DNA of 64,000 nt from Drosophila persimilis (Eukaryota; Arthropoda; Insecta; Diptera; Drosophilidae), in contig NW_020825357.1 of NCBI RefSeq assembly GCF_003286085.1, forward strand, positions 310,001 through 374,000, written 5' to 3'. Both the position numbers and the translations under genes were made by a program. Below the pieces are notes generated by a model that saw nothing but the letters and a program-made list of their open reading frames with translations, was not told the DNA's origin and did not search any database. Numbering within the stretch: position 1 is the first letter of the stretch; the number at the start of each line of letters is the position of its first letter. Of the stretch, positions 23,401 to 37,292 are shown piece after piece.

Positions 23401-26079
23401 TATGTGAAATGCAAGTGAAATTTCCTTTCCTTTATGCAATTTTCACTCTCGATGCAAGTAAATATTTGATTCTCCGGCCTCTTTTCTCCGAGTGTACCCA
23501 GAGCCGAATCTTTCTATAGGCCTCCCTGTTAGCCAAGACGTTGCACCGCTTCATTGGTTACTCCCAGCCCCTAGGATGTTCTCTTCAAAGTCTATACGAA
23601 ATTATCCAGCATTGAAATTGGCCAAAGTCAATGACCAAATACAATACGAAATGCAATCGCAACAAAAAACGCATTTGAGCGTTAAAATGCAAATCAAAAT
23701 AAATGGCATTTGCTCAAGACAAGCCCACCCCCTTCCGCACGCTGCCTCCCACCCGGCAGCCGGCGCATTTAACCCTCAGTATTCTGTGGGCAAACACTTG
23801 ATAAATTTGCGTAAAATATCTCGTATTTACCTTGCACTTGATGCCAAAGCAAACTATAAGATACATGGCCGGGAACAGGACCTGTCCGGTGTTCGGTGCG
23901 AGGGAGCGAGGCGGCGAGGCAGCGGGGGATGGGGTGCGGAATGCAACTTCGTGCGTGGCTAAATAAACATGGAAATTTGTGGAAAATAGACTCGAGAGTG
24001 TGTGGCCCAGGACTTTCCCCGTTGCACATTTTGTGGCCGCATGAGGTGGTCTGTGGCAAGGGGCAGGGGGCAGGGGCAGGCATACTGCCTGTCACTTTGA
24101 ATGACAGCCCAAGTCAAGTGTTGTTCGGCATTGTTCTTGCCTGTGGCCTGTGTGTTGTGTGTTGTGTGTGGCTGGCCAGAATGTCGTTATGGAAAATGCA
24201 TAAAACCAGAGACAATGTTTGTCCTGTCCCCCCCTCCCCCCCCCCCATGCCTGTCCCCGTCTCTGGCCTTCTGTTTGGGTTTGGGGCTTACTTGTTTCCT
24301 AGGTGCTAAACTTTTATCACACGTCCTGGGGATGGGCCTCGTTTAATTTCGAATGCAAACCTTCGGAGAGCGTTGACTGCGAAATTGTCTTTTGGCCAAA
24401 GGGGGGAGGGCGGGGGACCCTGCCTTCTCAGGGTGCAATTTCGAGACGCATTACGCATGCATGGCTGCCTAAATAATGTTGATTTAACATTATCACGCGT
24501 CGTGCACTGGCAGGACCGCCGGGAGTGTGGCCTCTTACTCTCGTCTGTGTGCCCCACGATGGCGTCACTTAGGCGTAGGGTCAACATTGTCGCAATCCCT
24601 GGCTGTGGGCCGAAACAATCGATTGCTTCTGATGGGGCGTCTAATTGGAGGGAAACCATTATCGAAGCTCAGCATATAAGATGATTATAATGCTGCCCCC
24701 ACACGGTGCAGGACTTCGGCAAACGATGGCAGCTCAAGATATTGCAATAATCGACCATCCATAAAGGGTACTCGTGTATTATGGAATCTGGGACTTTGTG
24801 GCAAAATCGCTTATTGTATCCCCTTTTATATCGATTATTTTACTTGTATTTCTGTGGTCTGTGCCTCGATTTTAGGTATCCTTTTGTAAATTTTAGAATC
24901 TAAAAATCTAGAAAATGTTGAGAAGTCGAAAAGCAACGTCGTGTATCTTCTATTTGTTCTATTACCCAAGGAAATGTTTTTTTTTAAGTACTAAACCTCC
25001 AAAGAAAATATACCGAGCATCCAGGGACTAATTTACTTTTGTGTTTCATTCAATTCTTTCTTCTTCGAACCCAGCCCTAAACCTAATCAGTGACCACGCC
25101 TCTTCTTTTCATACACACCTCAAAACACAGCGAGGATTTTTTGGGAACAATAGATCAACAAATCCCGAACACTCCTCCAGCAGTGACAACAACAAATCGG
25201 AAGACATGCCGACAAACGCGAGGACACGTGACCCGTGGCCGGCCACTCGACAACGAGAAAGAGAGATGCACGGAGAGAAGAGAAGAGAAATGTCACTTCC
25301 GCTGGCTTAACACGTTTAAGCCAGCCCGCCCGACCGCCCGACCGCTCGACCGCCTGCCAGCAGCCACTGTGGACCACTTTCACCCAAACACAGGATCATG
25401 GGGGGTGCACACCCACACACACCCACTCCCTTTCCTCTTTTGCAGAGGGCTACTTTCTAATTTATGTTCTGTCAATTCTTTTGTCATTTTTGGCGACAAA
25501 ACAACAAAAGTGGAGGCGGTTGGTGGATGGTCCTGCGGTCCTGCGGTCCTCGAAGGCGTCGCGTCGGCTGGACGCGGTCGCACTTAATGAGTCTTAAGAA
25601 AAATTATTCGCAATTAATAATTATACTCATATTGTTTCTCGGCCTATCGGGTGGGTCCACTCAATTAGAAGAGGGTGGCCGAGAGCGCTGTCTGGGCGGG
25701 CTGGGCTGGGAGAGGGGAGAAAAACTGTTATTGCCGTTTATTTGATGTTTGTCATTTAATCATTTTGAAGTAGACTTATTTGTTGTCATTCAGAGCTGGA
25801 AACGGCATTAGCAATGGTCGGAGAAACGCTGCAAAAGTATGGGAAAATTCACGATTACTGACTGTGAAGGATTTCACAAGCTTCCGGCAGATTTTTTTCC
25901 ATTCAGTTTGAGGAGAGACTTGGGTAAAGGTTTATAATATCAGAAAAAACCGAAAAAGAAACACTCCCAGGTTGAAAAAAATGTAATTTAATTTAAATTT
26001 CTATATAATTTGAATCAAAAATGTATAAAAAAGAGTTTTAAATTCGGCCCGTACTTTTTCGAAATATAAAACACTTAAA

Positions 26080-26510
26080 AATAAATGAAAATATTACATT
26101 TGTAGGAAATATATATTTAATATGAACCTACAAATATTTAATTTGAAAATATAATACATATATTTTATTTAAATATTAAATATTTTTATTCAAAAATATT
26201 AAACTTTTTTTTTTCTTAATTTAAATTAAAAAAATATTCAAAATTTGTAGGAAATATATATTTAATATAAACGTACAAATATTTAATTTGAGTATTAAAT
26301 AAATTTTGAATGTTTTTTAATTCAAAATTAATAAATATATTAAATTTTTAGGAAATATATATTTACTATGAAACTGACAATATTTCATTTAAATATAAAA
26401 TAATTTTTTTTTTTTTTATATATAAAATAAATAAAAATATTTAATTAGTAGGCAATAAATATAATATAACCCACAAATATATAATTTAAATTTGAAATAA
26501 ATTTATTTAG
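26080..26510. repeat. AT-rich degenerate tandem array, related to 22.9-kb array
   Basis: At least four units carry the core TAGGAAATATATATTTA followed by ATATGAA-like sequence and ACAAATATTTAATTTGA. They start near 26102, 26250, 26348 and, more diverged, 26448. The core closely resembles the last unit of the array near 23300, about 3 kb away. Confidence 0.75.
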
Positions 26511-29500
26511 AATATTTTCATATTAATGCTAAAATGTAAATGAAAACTTTCCTCTTAACCTCCCCTCCTCGACTTTCAGGCATTTTAGTCCCAAAAAACC
26601 CACAATTGATACACATTTTCTTGGAAAGTACTTCCGAAAAAACCAGAAAAAAACTGCAGGTGATTATAAAAGGAAGTCCTTACAAACTGCTTCCGATCGT
26701 AAAATAAATTTTTACAACCAAATTTTCGAGTAATTAAATAGCAAAAAATTTGTTTCGTTTCAAAATTAAAACACATAAAAAAGTGGGGCTTTATAGTGGG
26801 TTCCGAGCGGGTCCGAGCGACTTATGGCTTTTAAATCGGCTAATTAAAGGAACAGCTTGAAGCACCTTGCGTCCAGGCTCCGCAGCGGTCTATAAATCGT
26901 AAAAATCGCACCGAGGAACCAACTATTAAATAGCCGTAAACATTTTACATTTTTACAACTGACAAACACATATTTTTTTTGTTGTCGGTGGAACCCTAAT
27001 GAACTTCCCCCTCGAAGTGGAAATTGAAATGTGAAAAATGCAAATTGAGTTGAAAGTTTTACGCCTATTTGGGTGCCTAAACACTTAATTATGGGATGGG
27101 AAAAGCAACCGGCTCACTGCCTCTGACACCTGACTGGCCATAAAGCGTTACTTAGGCGTTAAGAGGCCCGGGAAATTAGCATACTAACTGGCCACGGCCA
27201 AGACGCGGCCAGAGGGGGAGGGGCGCGAAGGAAATTAAAAAACATAAAATTTTCGTTATCAAAGATCGGCGGAATAAATTTCCCCCTTTTTGGAAGGCGT
27301 TGAGCTGCAAAACTATTCGGGACCAAAAAAAAAACAACAACAACAAAAATGCCCACACAAAACGGAGACATTAATGTCAGGAACTTTGACTAATTGCCGG
27401 ACTCAGGGCGCTGCACTTCCCCCCTGCACTTCGGGGCTGGAAAGGAAGCGCGCTCGGGCCTTGGCCGATAAGATCCGAGAGACAGGCCGGGACAGACCAG
27501 GTAACAAGTGCGGTGCGGCCTCTGTGGTTGGTTCCCTCTCTTGATAAATTGTGTGCTAATGGAATGTCATGTCAGCGTTTGTTTTGGCCGACTTTCAGCC
27601 GAGGAGAATGCCCACAGCCAGTGATGGAACCTGTAACATTCGATAACAAAGCCGCAAATTGGCGTGGGCGTCGGCTTGGGCGTCCGCTTGGGCGTCGGCG
27701 TCAGGTGCAGCCAGGCGTAAATGTCCGAAAAAAAGTGAATTATGGCTCTGCCCTCGCCCCCATGTGTGTGTCCAACAAAAAACAAAACAAAAAAAAAAGA
27801 AAAGGATTCATTTGTGTCACGTTGTGATGTATTTGTCCGAGAGCCCCAGCCTAATGCACACTTCCGCCCTTCCGGGCAATCCTTGCTTTCCCAACCGATC
27901 TTTATCTTCGGGTTTGGTCGGTTCGGGAAATATTAGCAGGAAATATAGCAAAAGTTCAGCTCTGTATTTTCTGTTTTCTGTTTTCCATTATTAATTGCTC
28001 CACATTAGCGCCTATTGTTGGGCCTTGTTTTGTTTTGTTTTTTTCCTCTGGCTAAAAGGATGTGTTAATGGCGCCTAACTTTTGATCGGCTGCCAACTGA
28101 TAGCTTGATGGGCATTTCCTGCGCTTTTTACACCCTATATTTTGTTACAAAAACTTCGATTTTTTGGAGACAATGATTTCAACCATTAAATAAATACAAG
28201 TGGAGACCTCAGGCTCAGGGACAGGCACAGAAATGTACGCCGCGAAGGCCCTAATATTATTTTCACACTCTAAGGAATTTTAATTTTTTAATAGGAATAT
28301 TCTTTAAAGGAGATTAGGGAAAAAAGCACTCAAATTTCCGCTCTTCAAAGTTGCGACACTCACAAGGAAAATCCGTTTTTTATTGGCTAAAAACCCGCTA
28401 TAAAATCCCTCGGAGGGCCCTAATTAAATCTTGAAAATATGTAAGAAAATTATTAGAGCTTCCTGTGGGCGTGTCTTCCATGAAAAACTAGTCAAATTTT
28501 GGTATGAAACCCGTGAAAGTCGGAAAAGTCGCGCTCTTAGCCCTTCTTTCGTCCATGGAAAATTTTGCTTAAATGTTCATCAAATGGTGTGTATTTTCGG
28601 AAGCTATTGTGTGGCCTCCGTGGATGTATTACTGCTGTGGTCTTATCAGCCTAAAGGAGGAGACACTCCATGGCCTTTTCCCAGTGCCTGATATGCTGGA
28701 TTTTTTGTATCACAAACGGGAAAGGTATCCAGCTTGTGCTTGTCCTTGAATTGGTGTGTCACCAAAGGGTCCGATAGGGGCCAGCCAGGCAGACAGGGAC
28801 CGCCTTCGCCGCGGTCCAGGCCAAGGGACGCCAGTCACAGATGAAATGAGTAGTCCAAAACGATCCTTTGGCGGTTTAAATGGATATGGATATAACAGCA
28901 TAAGTTTTTCGTAAATCATTCTTGAAATTTTGATATTTTTTGAGCTTTGAATTTTAGTTGGTATCTTGGAAGAGATTTTGTAAAGAGAACTCGCAACATA
29001 TAAAATTATAATATTAAATCTGCTGCCTCTAGTTTTTAGTTTTTATAATAAAAATGTTTAGAGAACCCTCCTTGACAATCTATTCTTTCAGTGTGGAATA
29101 TATATACCAACAATCCGTGGAGCTGGATGGCCCGAACTAACCCTGTTGAAGGCATCTCCGGGAGTACCCATGGCGCTTCCTGCCCTGGCCACACCCTGGC
29201 CTGCCTCATAATCGCACTATTTATTGCCATGATACAACATTATTTTCCACTCGCTTCGAACGAAGACCGAGGAAGCATCAACTGCCCGAATGCCCAAATA
29301 CCCAAATTGATGATTAGCATCCCTCATGGCAACATCTGTTACATTTAAATATACCTTTTCCTTTTTTCGTGTTGGCACGTTGATAAATATTAACCCACAA
29401 AAAAAAAATAGTCAACGGGGGGGGAGGGGTTAAACACAGAAACTACCCCCTAGACAAACATTTTTAGATAAAATTAACTAAAAAAAAAAAAAAGAAAGAA

Positions 29501-30471
29501 GAAAAAACTGCCGAGTCAGAGACCTGCTGCACGTGCAATTTGTGTGCCCCGCACTAAGCGCATTAGGTTTCCCTTCCCCTCTGGCGGGGGGAGGGGGGAT
29601 GTCTGGGGTCTAGAGGGTTGCCTTGCTTATTGTTTGCATATGTGTAACAATTAAACATTTTCCTCGCTGCTAGACATTTTTTATGAGCCGCTCCCGCACC
29701 CCGGGACTATCATTAACACCGCAGAGAACCCACCGAACCCACCGAGCCCAAGGAACCAACCAAAGAACCAACAAGTGCAAAATCTGCGAGTGGTTATCGG
29801 CTTAATTATTATTATGGGTCCCAGAAGGCAGGCAGCCGGGTGTTGTCGATTGTGCCACCCCCCGCCCACGCCGTCTGCACTTGACTCTCTCTACCCCTCT
29901 CGCCTTGGTTGGATTTGAATATGTTTGGAGTTTTTAAATATCCTCTGGTTGATATTTTCGGGTGCGAGTCTTAATCCGCTTAGCCGCACATGTTAATAAA
30001 TTTATTAGCAGAGCAGAGGTCTCTTGACTCCCGACATTTGGGGGTGTGGTCTGGTCTGGGCAGCATCGTTTAACCCATCAAATACCCGGCACTCGAAGAG
30101 TTTTAGGGATACATCAGTTTTGTGGCGGAAGGAAGCCTTTTCGAGACCCATAAAGAGTTCAGGGACCTACAGACCCTATTTATTGTATAGCTTATATAAA
30201 TCATAGGATTTCGGTTGGTTAATCGATCTTTAAGGGCCTGTCTCTAGGGCTTCTACGTGTCTTGGAGTGCCACAAATGTCGTGATAAATCTGGTTGACTC
30301 TCTCTGGTCTCCCCCGTCGCTCTGCGGTAGTTTAACCTTTCCGTGGCACACACGACAGCCCAGAGAGCAATTGAAAAACTTTTCCAACTGTCGGACCCTA
30401 ATTGGACCCAAAGGAGAGTTGGCCAACTCATAAAACACGCTAATTACACACCCGCACTGAGAATAGTTGAC

Positions 30472-30500
<29 letters not shown>
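30472..30500. repeat. poly-A run (29)
   Basis: Twenty-nine consecutive A. It could be the tail of a retroposed sequence, but no target duplication or recognisable element was found upstream, so it is listed as a homopolymer only. Confidence 0.85.
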
Positions 30501-30502
<2 letters not shown>

Positions 30503-31874
30503 AATCTAAAACTAAAACTGACCCCGGCACTTGACTCCGGACGAAGCAGAGCGGACCGCAGCTGTAAATTAAACAGTTGACAGTTGGGTGAAAGTGGCCC
30601 CTGCCCCCTGGCCCGGCCGGACTTTCCTCTCCTGCCTGCCGCACACAGGTGTTGCGGGTCCTGCTGGCAGGTGGTTTTCATTAGGCGTTATTGACAGGCG
30701 CAGCTAACGGCACTATTATCCGAGGCGTTGACATTTGTTACCCGGCCGCAGGAGAGCTCCCCCGGGGCGCACTCCAATCAAAAAGGTCATTAGAGAGGGA
30801 GGTCAGGGCAGGGCAGGGCCTTGCGGGCAGGTGCCTTATGCTGCTGACTTTATCAATGGTCTAATTAAGGCTATAAGGTAATTAAGTAACTAACAGTAGT
30901 TTCAGGCTAATTTCACTTTTAATAGAATTAATTTTCGATCAGAGTTCGGAAGATCGCGAAATAAACAAAGGACTCGAAACGGGCAAAGGACAAGCATAGC
31001 GAATTCTGGGTGGAGGCATGTCATGGCGTAGCTTGCAACAGACAGCAGGGCAGCGGCAGGCAGAGAACTCAGATGCAGGTCCGTGCCCGTGTCCGGGTCG
31101 GCCAGCGGCCGCTGGGCGTTACCAAAGCTGAGCTACAAATATGCAAATAGACACAATTTTTAATTAGCAGCCAAGCGCAAATTTACCCAAAAACCAACCG
31201 GAAACAGACACGCGGACAGAGACAGACGGAGAGAGACGACGACGACTGGGAGTGAGAGATGTCAGCAACAAAAGAGACCCGCGAGTAGCATGGAGAATGG
31301 CGAATGGATACATTTATGGGTGTATCTGCATCACATACTCGTACTCATCGCACTCGCATTAACAACAAATTCATTAAAATGCGCAACACAAAAAAACAGT
31401 TGAAACAAAAATAAATGCAGAAAAAAACGATGATTATTAAAAATCTAAAATAAATAAAAGATGAGAGCTGCTTTTTTCTTTTTTTTTTTTTTCGTCTTTT
31501 GCCTTTGGCGAATGACACAGAACGGACCCAGGGCCGGGCCGGAGCAATAGCAGCTGTTTGCATATTGAGAGCGCCAACTCCCACCCGGAGGGATCAAGAT
31601 TTATTGCGTACACGCCGCGTTGTGCAAGTCAAAAGGTAGAAAGCACAAAAAGTATACGTACTACTCGGCAAAAAAAAAATAAAAAAAAAAACAAAAACAG
31701 AGCACAAAAAGAACACAAAGTTTGGTAGAAAACATTTCTGTGCATAATCATTTGAACTACGCGCCAGCCGCCGTCTGCTGAAGCAAATTTGCTGCCGGCA
31801 TGTTACCCTACAATAAAAACAGCAACAAAATAAATACAAATTCTTCGTATAGTCCAAAACATACCCTGGTATTG

Positions 31875-32420
31875 GGAGTACTTTAGACATGCTCCAAAAA
31901 TAGGAAGTTAAAGTACGAATTTGTGGAAATTTGTGGAATTTATGTGGAAATGGATAGAAAAAGGTTATTAATAAAAATATTAAACATAAATATGGAAATA
32001 AAAAAAATCTTTAAAAAATATTAAAACTAAATAAAAAGCTTAAATAAAAAACAGAGATAACAAAAATAAGAAAAAACATATAAAAAAAATATTAAAATAG
32101 ACAACAAATATTTAAAAAAAATTACAAAAATTCATATATTTCAGAGATGAAATTTTAGACTTGCTCAAAAATTGGGGATAATTTCCGATCTTATGGATCT
32201 TAAAAAAAAATCTGTACTATTGGTATAAAATTATAATAAAATAAAATAAAAAATTACAAATAAATATGTAAATTAAAAAATGTATTAAATACTTGGTACA
32301 CTTAAATCGCTTTTTGATTAATATTAAATAAAAGAAGAAGACAACAAATATGAAATACAATTAAAAAAATATATATATATACACATACATATTCCAGAGT
32401 TGAAATTTTTAAAATTAAGC
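31875..32420. repeat. diverged direct duplication in AT-rich DNA
   Basis: The word pair ACAACAAATAT followed by TTACAAAAATTCATATATTTC and GAGATGAAATTTT at about 32098-32152 recurs in altered form at about 32338-32412. A second pair, TTTAGACATGCTCCAAAAAT near 31883 and TTTTAGACTTGCTCAAAAAT near 32151, links the left side. So at least two to three diverged units of about 240-270 bases are present. Confidence 0.6.
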
Positions 32421-33129
32421 TACATTTTTTTTTCTTTTGCAGTGGGGTTCCATAGGTAGTTTTTTTATTGTTTAAATAATTATTATAATTATTACACACC
32501 ATTTAAAATGATTTAAACCACAGACAGGTTATTAAGACTGAGTTTGAAAAGCAATTTTCAAGTTCAATATTTTAATTTTAATCACCGAAGGTCCTTTAAT
32601 TTATCCATTGCCTGATCTCCCCCCCGCTCCAAAGCTCGAAGAAAGCTCTTCGTTCCTGCAGCTCCATTGAAATCATCATACCCCTTGTGGCTCTCGAGGG
32701 TACCAGAGGTACATATACTTCAAAAAATATACGAAATACGAAATATGTACATATCTGCAACACAAACCAACAACAAGCCAGACAAAGAGAAGTTTCAGTT
32801 TTGACTGGGGCCTCCATTGGGATGGGGCGCCTGCAGCTCCAGCTCCGGCTCCAGCCCCGGCCCCGGCTCCGGCACCAACTCCAATTCCGGCTCTTTGGCT
32901 GTTTATTCGCGCATAATTCACTCATTAATCATTACGTTTTGCGCCAAAGCGTCAGACTTCTGACGTGTGCCGCCATGGCATGGCCCCAGTCAATGCGATG
33001 TCGCTTTGTTGTTTGCCCTTTGGCGTCCACCCACAGCTCCTGTGTGGAAAAGGTGAATGGAACCTGGTAATTGGTAGTGGGTGCTAATCGGTGGGTGGGC
33101 CACTAGTCGGTAGAAAGTTTTTCCCTGGA

Positions 33130-33545
33130 AATTATCCAGCAATCAGTTTTGGGACTGCTTAAACGTGAAGAATTGGTTTCTTGTTTCGCTTCGCGAGCAA
33201 CAGATTAAGCAGTGCCCCTTGGTTTTCCCTTGAAATCATCCTGCAAGCAGTTCAATGGCTAAAGCTGAGGCTTTGGTTCAAGCAGTGCGCTGCTCAATCG
33301 TGAAGACTTGGCTTGTTTTCCCTTCTAAGCATCTTGCAAGCAGTTCAACGACCAAACCTGAGACATTGGTTCAAGCAGTGCCCCGCTTAAGCCTGAAGCC
33401 TGAAATCATCCTGCAAGCAGTTCAATGACCAAACTTGAGGCTTTGGTTCAAGCAGTTTACCGCTTAAGCCTGAAGACGTGGCTTGTTTTCCCTTCTAGGC
33501 ATCCTGCAAGCAGTTAAGCGACTAAACCTGAAGCTTTGGTTAATT
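33130..33545. repeat. tandem array of ~93-base units (non-AT-rich)
   Basis: Five units begin with GCAAGCAGTT or a variant at 33139, 33243, 33336, 33413 and 33506, giving spacings of 104, 93, 77 and 93 bases. The shared order in a full unit is GCAAGCAGTTCAA, GACCAAACCTGAG, CTTTGGTTCAAGCAGT, CCGCTTAAGCCTGAAG, then TGGCTTGTTTTCCCTTCTA and CATCCT. The 77-base unit lacks most of the TGGCTTGTTTTCCC part. Each unit holds AAGCAGT twice. Unlike other arrays here it has balanced composition. No start-to-stop frame runs across it, so it is not an obvious repeat protein. It is a local minisatellite of unknown role. Confidence 0.85.
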
Positions 33546-36500
33546 TCTCCTTTCACCAGCAATCCCTCCAGGCATCTAATTCTTTCACGGCAACTTCTTT
33601 CTCCACGAATGTGCCCAAAACTCAATTGTGCAAAACGAAATGTGCACAAAATTCCAAACAGATCCCTTCAATCGCAAAATGCGCAACGAAAAAAAAAAAA
33701 GAAAAATAGGCTGGCTGGAAGGGAAAGGGTGAGGTAATCGGAAATGATTTTGCATATCCAGTTGATAAATTTCAAAGGACACGCCCGGTTTTTCGCCAGC
33801 CAACCCTCTGAAGCATGATTTTAATAATTTTAATGGTTTTGCCAATTTACAGATTTTGATAAATTCCTTTTTTCTTTTTTTGGTTCGTCTTCTGCGGCTT
33901 AAGCGTCTAAAGAGTTAATTTGATTGCAAAATGTTTGCATTTTTGCATGAGCATCGTGGAGAGGGAGAGAGAGAGGAAGAGAGAGGGATGGTCGACAACG
34001 GCTGCGGGTAATCAATCATTTTATCAATGCGTTTGCGCAAAATGACATCAATTCCTCATCCTGCCTCTCTTGGCGGCTTCCTGCCGCGCAATCAGCAAAT
34101 TGTTGGCCCAAGGATCGTGACTCTGCCGGAACACAGCAGAGTAGAACCAAAAAAATTAGCATATTTTCGTTATTTTTCACGGCAGCACTCTCTATGGAAC
34201 AGTTGGCGCTAATGAAAAGCCAAAGGAAAACTAAACGGACGGTCTGGCGCTGCCAGAAAAATGGCCAATGTTTCTCGTTTTGCTGGCAACATTTGTTGAT
34301 AAATAATGAAAAGTTTCCGACGGAAGTTTGGCGGCCAGAGTGCGGGGATTCTTTGGGGCAAGAGCATATAGGGATACCAGAGAGAGGTAGCAAATTTTGT
34401 GTGGTATAGGTCCCAATAAGTCACGGGGAAAGCAATAGAAACAGGGTAATTTTTTTTGTATTTTTTAAGGTGTTTGAAGCCTCATATTTAATTTATGTAG
34501 CAGAGAATTTTGAATATTTTCTTTCCCCATTTATCCCCAAACTCGTGCTCTAAACTCCATTCGAAACAATGTTGCCAAAGAAGCCCCTAAAAAAATAATG
34601 ATGTCAAAACTGAATGCTAAATTGATTTTAATATACCCATAAATGCTGGAAGCACCCAAAAATTCAAACGATGGCCCATTGTTGGCGACTTACAAAGTAT
34701 GACAAATGAATTTTAATTACCGCCACTAAAATGAATTTGAGAAGAGACCGAAAAATATGATTCCAGATCCAACTTTTTTGTGGATAAAAACTTGCCATAA
34801 AATCCGAGCAGCCACTGACCAGGGCAGACCATTCCGATGCACAATTGTCCGCAATCTCAAGTTTCTCTCAAAAGGGGTTTATCTTTTGACAGTTTCGTCT
34901 CGTTTTGGGTTGGGGTTTGGGTCGGGGGGGTCATCATTTTTGGGATCGTTTTTGGCTGATTTGATTTTTCATTGCCCTTCTCTTCTCTCTGGCTTTTTAT
35001 GGGGCATACTTGTGTCTCTCTAATAAAAATACATCGCCTGTCCTGCCGCCCAACAATGTCGCTCTGTCCAATAAATTTGCTTTGATTGATTTTAATGGTT
35101 AAGCGCTTCATTGAGCTCTGGAGGATGTCATGTCTCTCCCCCCCACCTTTGGCCATTGTTAGCGAAATTAATTTCGAGCTTTAGGCGAAAAGGTCTTAAA
35201 AATTTGTGCTCAGGATTATATGCGTTCTCTATGCGTTTTTGTGTCGTTTTTCGGTTTGATATAAAAGCATTTCTTACGATTGTTTGCCTAGCAGTTAAAT
35301 GGCTGGAAGCTGGGAGCTGGGAGCTGCTGGCCTGGCTGACGAGTGGCAAAGGTTCTGTGGGGTTTGGGAAACTTTTCAAATGAATTGAAAAGATGTCGTC
35401 GCGTTTTTGGCGTTTTTAATAGCTCAGCCATGGATTTGAATGGACAGTGGGACGAAAGAGTGGCAAAATTGGCGGTTTCTTACCAAAAACATTATTTTTT
35501 TCCTCTGGAGCTCCGCTGAAACCTTCAGGTTTCCCTTGGAATGCAAAACAAAGACAATTTTTAATAATATTTATAATAATATAATAAATTATTATACAGC
35601 ATATTCCTCTTCCAGATTTCAGCATTTCTAACCTTTCTCTTATAATAATTGCCATTTTCTTCCACTATTCCCTGTGTTCCTTTTGCGACAATTTCTGCTG
35701 AATAATTGCCAACTTCAGGCCCACTGTTTCCTCTTAGGGGAGAGATCTCTTTATAACAAGTTTCATCGCCAGTTGTCATGTTCAATTTCATTCAAGGAAT
35801 TCGACTTGTCATCAGAGCCCTCGCCCAGCCTCTCCAGCCTCTCCAGCGTCCAGCAGCACCCCACAAAATGAATGCCAAAGTAAAAGGAAAAAGTACTAAG
35901 AGCTTTTATTTTCTTCTTTTTTTTTATAACTTACGATGAATAAAATTCATAAATACCCATTCATAAAATTCAATTTTGTTGCATGTCGCTCTCAGTCAGT
36001 CATAAAAGTACTGCCTCTGCCGGGCGGCTCCTTTTGTTGCTCTTCGGGAAGGGAAATACAAAATCTGGGCATTACTTTGCTGGTCACGAATCAAAGTTCG
36101 GGCAGGTTTTTTTTTCAATACAGCCAGGGGGGGAATGCGAGTAGGCATAGGGGTCGGGCTTATGATTTAACTGCAGTTTGCTGTAAAAGTTATTGTCGGT
36201 GGGGCTATGAATTGATCTTTCGGTGGAGACGCAATGCGGTGTCCAGAATGACAGAAAACGTATTACTGAAATTACATTTAATGCCTGAAAAAGGCTATTT
36301 ATACGGGTGTGGAGGCTCTAAATCTTATGGGCTTGTCTGGCAATCGTACAATCGATAATACTTGAGTGATCGCCACAATTATTTGTTGTACTCTTTATGA
36401 TCTTTGTGAGCCTTTACGGTGTGTTCGATGGGTTACTTTATTGGGTAATTGTTTCCATAAATTGAATATGTAAAAGTCTCGTGCCACGGTGCTTAACATC

Positions 36501-36713
36501 CGCTTTGTTTCTTTGTCTTTCCGCTCATCCGAAAGTGCGTATATTTCGATCTACCTTCGTTTCGCATCTACTCAAGTCCCTCTCGTAGCTTATCGTCGGT
36601 TGGTGATGGAAATTGCCCTTTTTCCGAAGGTGTTTGTTTGCTTTTACAGCCTTCACTTCTTGGCCAAACATAAAAGCCCTGGCTAAAAGCTATAAGATAA
36701 GGCATATCCCTTG

Positions 36714-36740
36714 TCCTGGCCCTGGCCCTGGCCCTGGCCC
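36714..36740. repeat. (CCCTGG)n hexamer microsatellite
   Basis: Four to five perfect CCCTGG units, of the same family as those at 21814, 39611 and 55360. Confidence 0.9.
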
Positions 36741-37267
36741 ACATGTGCGACGATTATTCCTACTGTATGCCCAGGTCTCTGTATCTTTGGCACTTCTCAT
36801 AAAAGTGCAGACAATTAAACGCAAGTTAATGGCGTCCATTCCGAGGCTGTCTCGGCTCTAGCTCCAGCTCTGGATCTGGATACTGGATACTGGAACTGGC
36901 AGGATTTCATCAGTGGCAGTCGAAAAGTCAGTTTAACGAGGCCATTACGTGTAAATGCTGCTGATGAGGTGACGTTGAATGCCTCGGAATGGAACAATTA
37001 AAACGCTTCGCCCTCCGTCTCGTCCGTCCTCCTGTGCCGTGCCTCAATCTAATCAGCACAAAACATCAGTGCCAGAGCGACTTAAATTATGCCACACAAA
37101 TCGAATTTATGATGCTCGCCCTCCTTCAGACACAGTCCACAGTCCAAAGTCCACCCCCGCACTTCACAATGAAGTCCGAAAACCGAAAACCGAAACCGAA
37201 AACAATAAAAGTTACATTTGGCCCAGGAGCAAATAAAATTAAACAAAATCCTAGCCGGGACTAAGCA

Positions 37268-37292
37268 CAAACACACACACACACACACACAC
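37268..37292. repeat. (AC)n microsatellite
   Basis: About 12 AC units. Confidence 0.9.

Larger units (their letters stand above)
22651..33129. other. gene-free stretch with AT-rich arrays
   Basis: No supported gene. Between the AT-rich arrays at 22.85-23.40 and 26.08-26.51 kb and the duplication at 31.88-32.42 kb lies ordinary mixed sequence. It has GGGCGT hexamers near 27659-27705, a 29-base A run at 30472-30500, and GGCTCC/GGCCCC hexamers near 32825-32893. No exon with matching splice sites and a recognisable domain was found. Confidence 0.55.

Noticed and set aside
29091-29348. Plus-strand 85-codon frame with a hydrophobic stretch after a TTCTTTCAG-like acceptor
   Set aside because: A single possible acceptor and one hydrophobic segment are not enough; no partner exon found.
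30472-30500. Poly-A run as the tail of a retroposon
   Set aside because: No coding remnant upstream and no flanking target duplication visible.
35936-36358. Plus-strand 140-codon frame
   Set aside because: No low complexity, but also no domain, no homology I recognise and no splice or poly(A) context that supports a gene.
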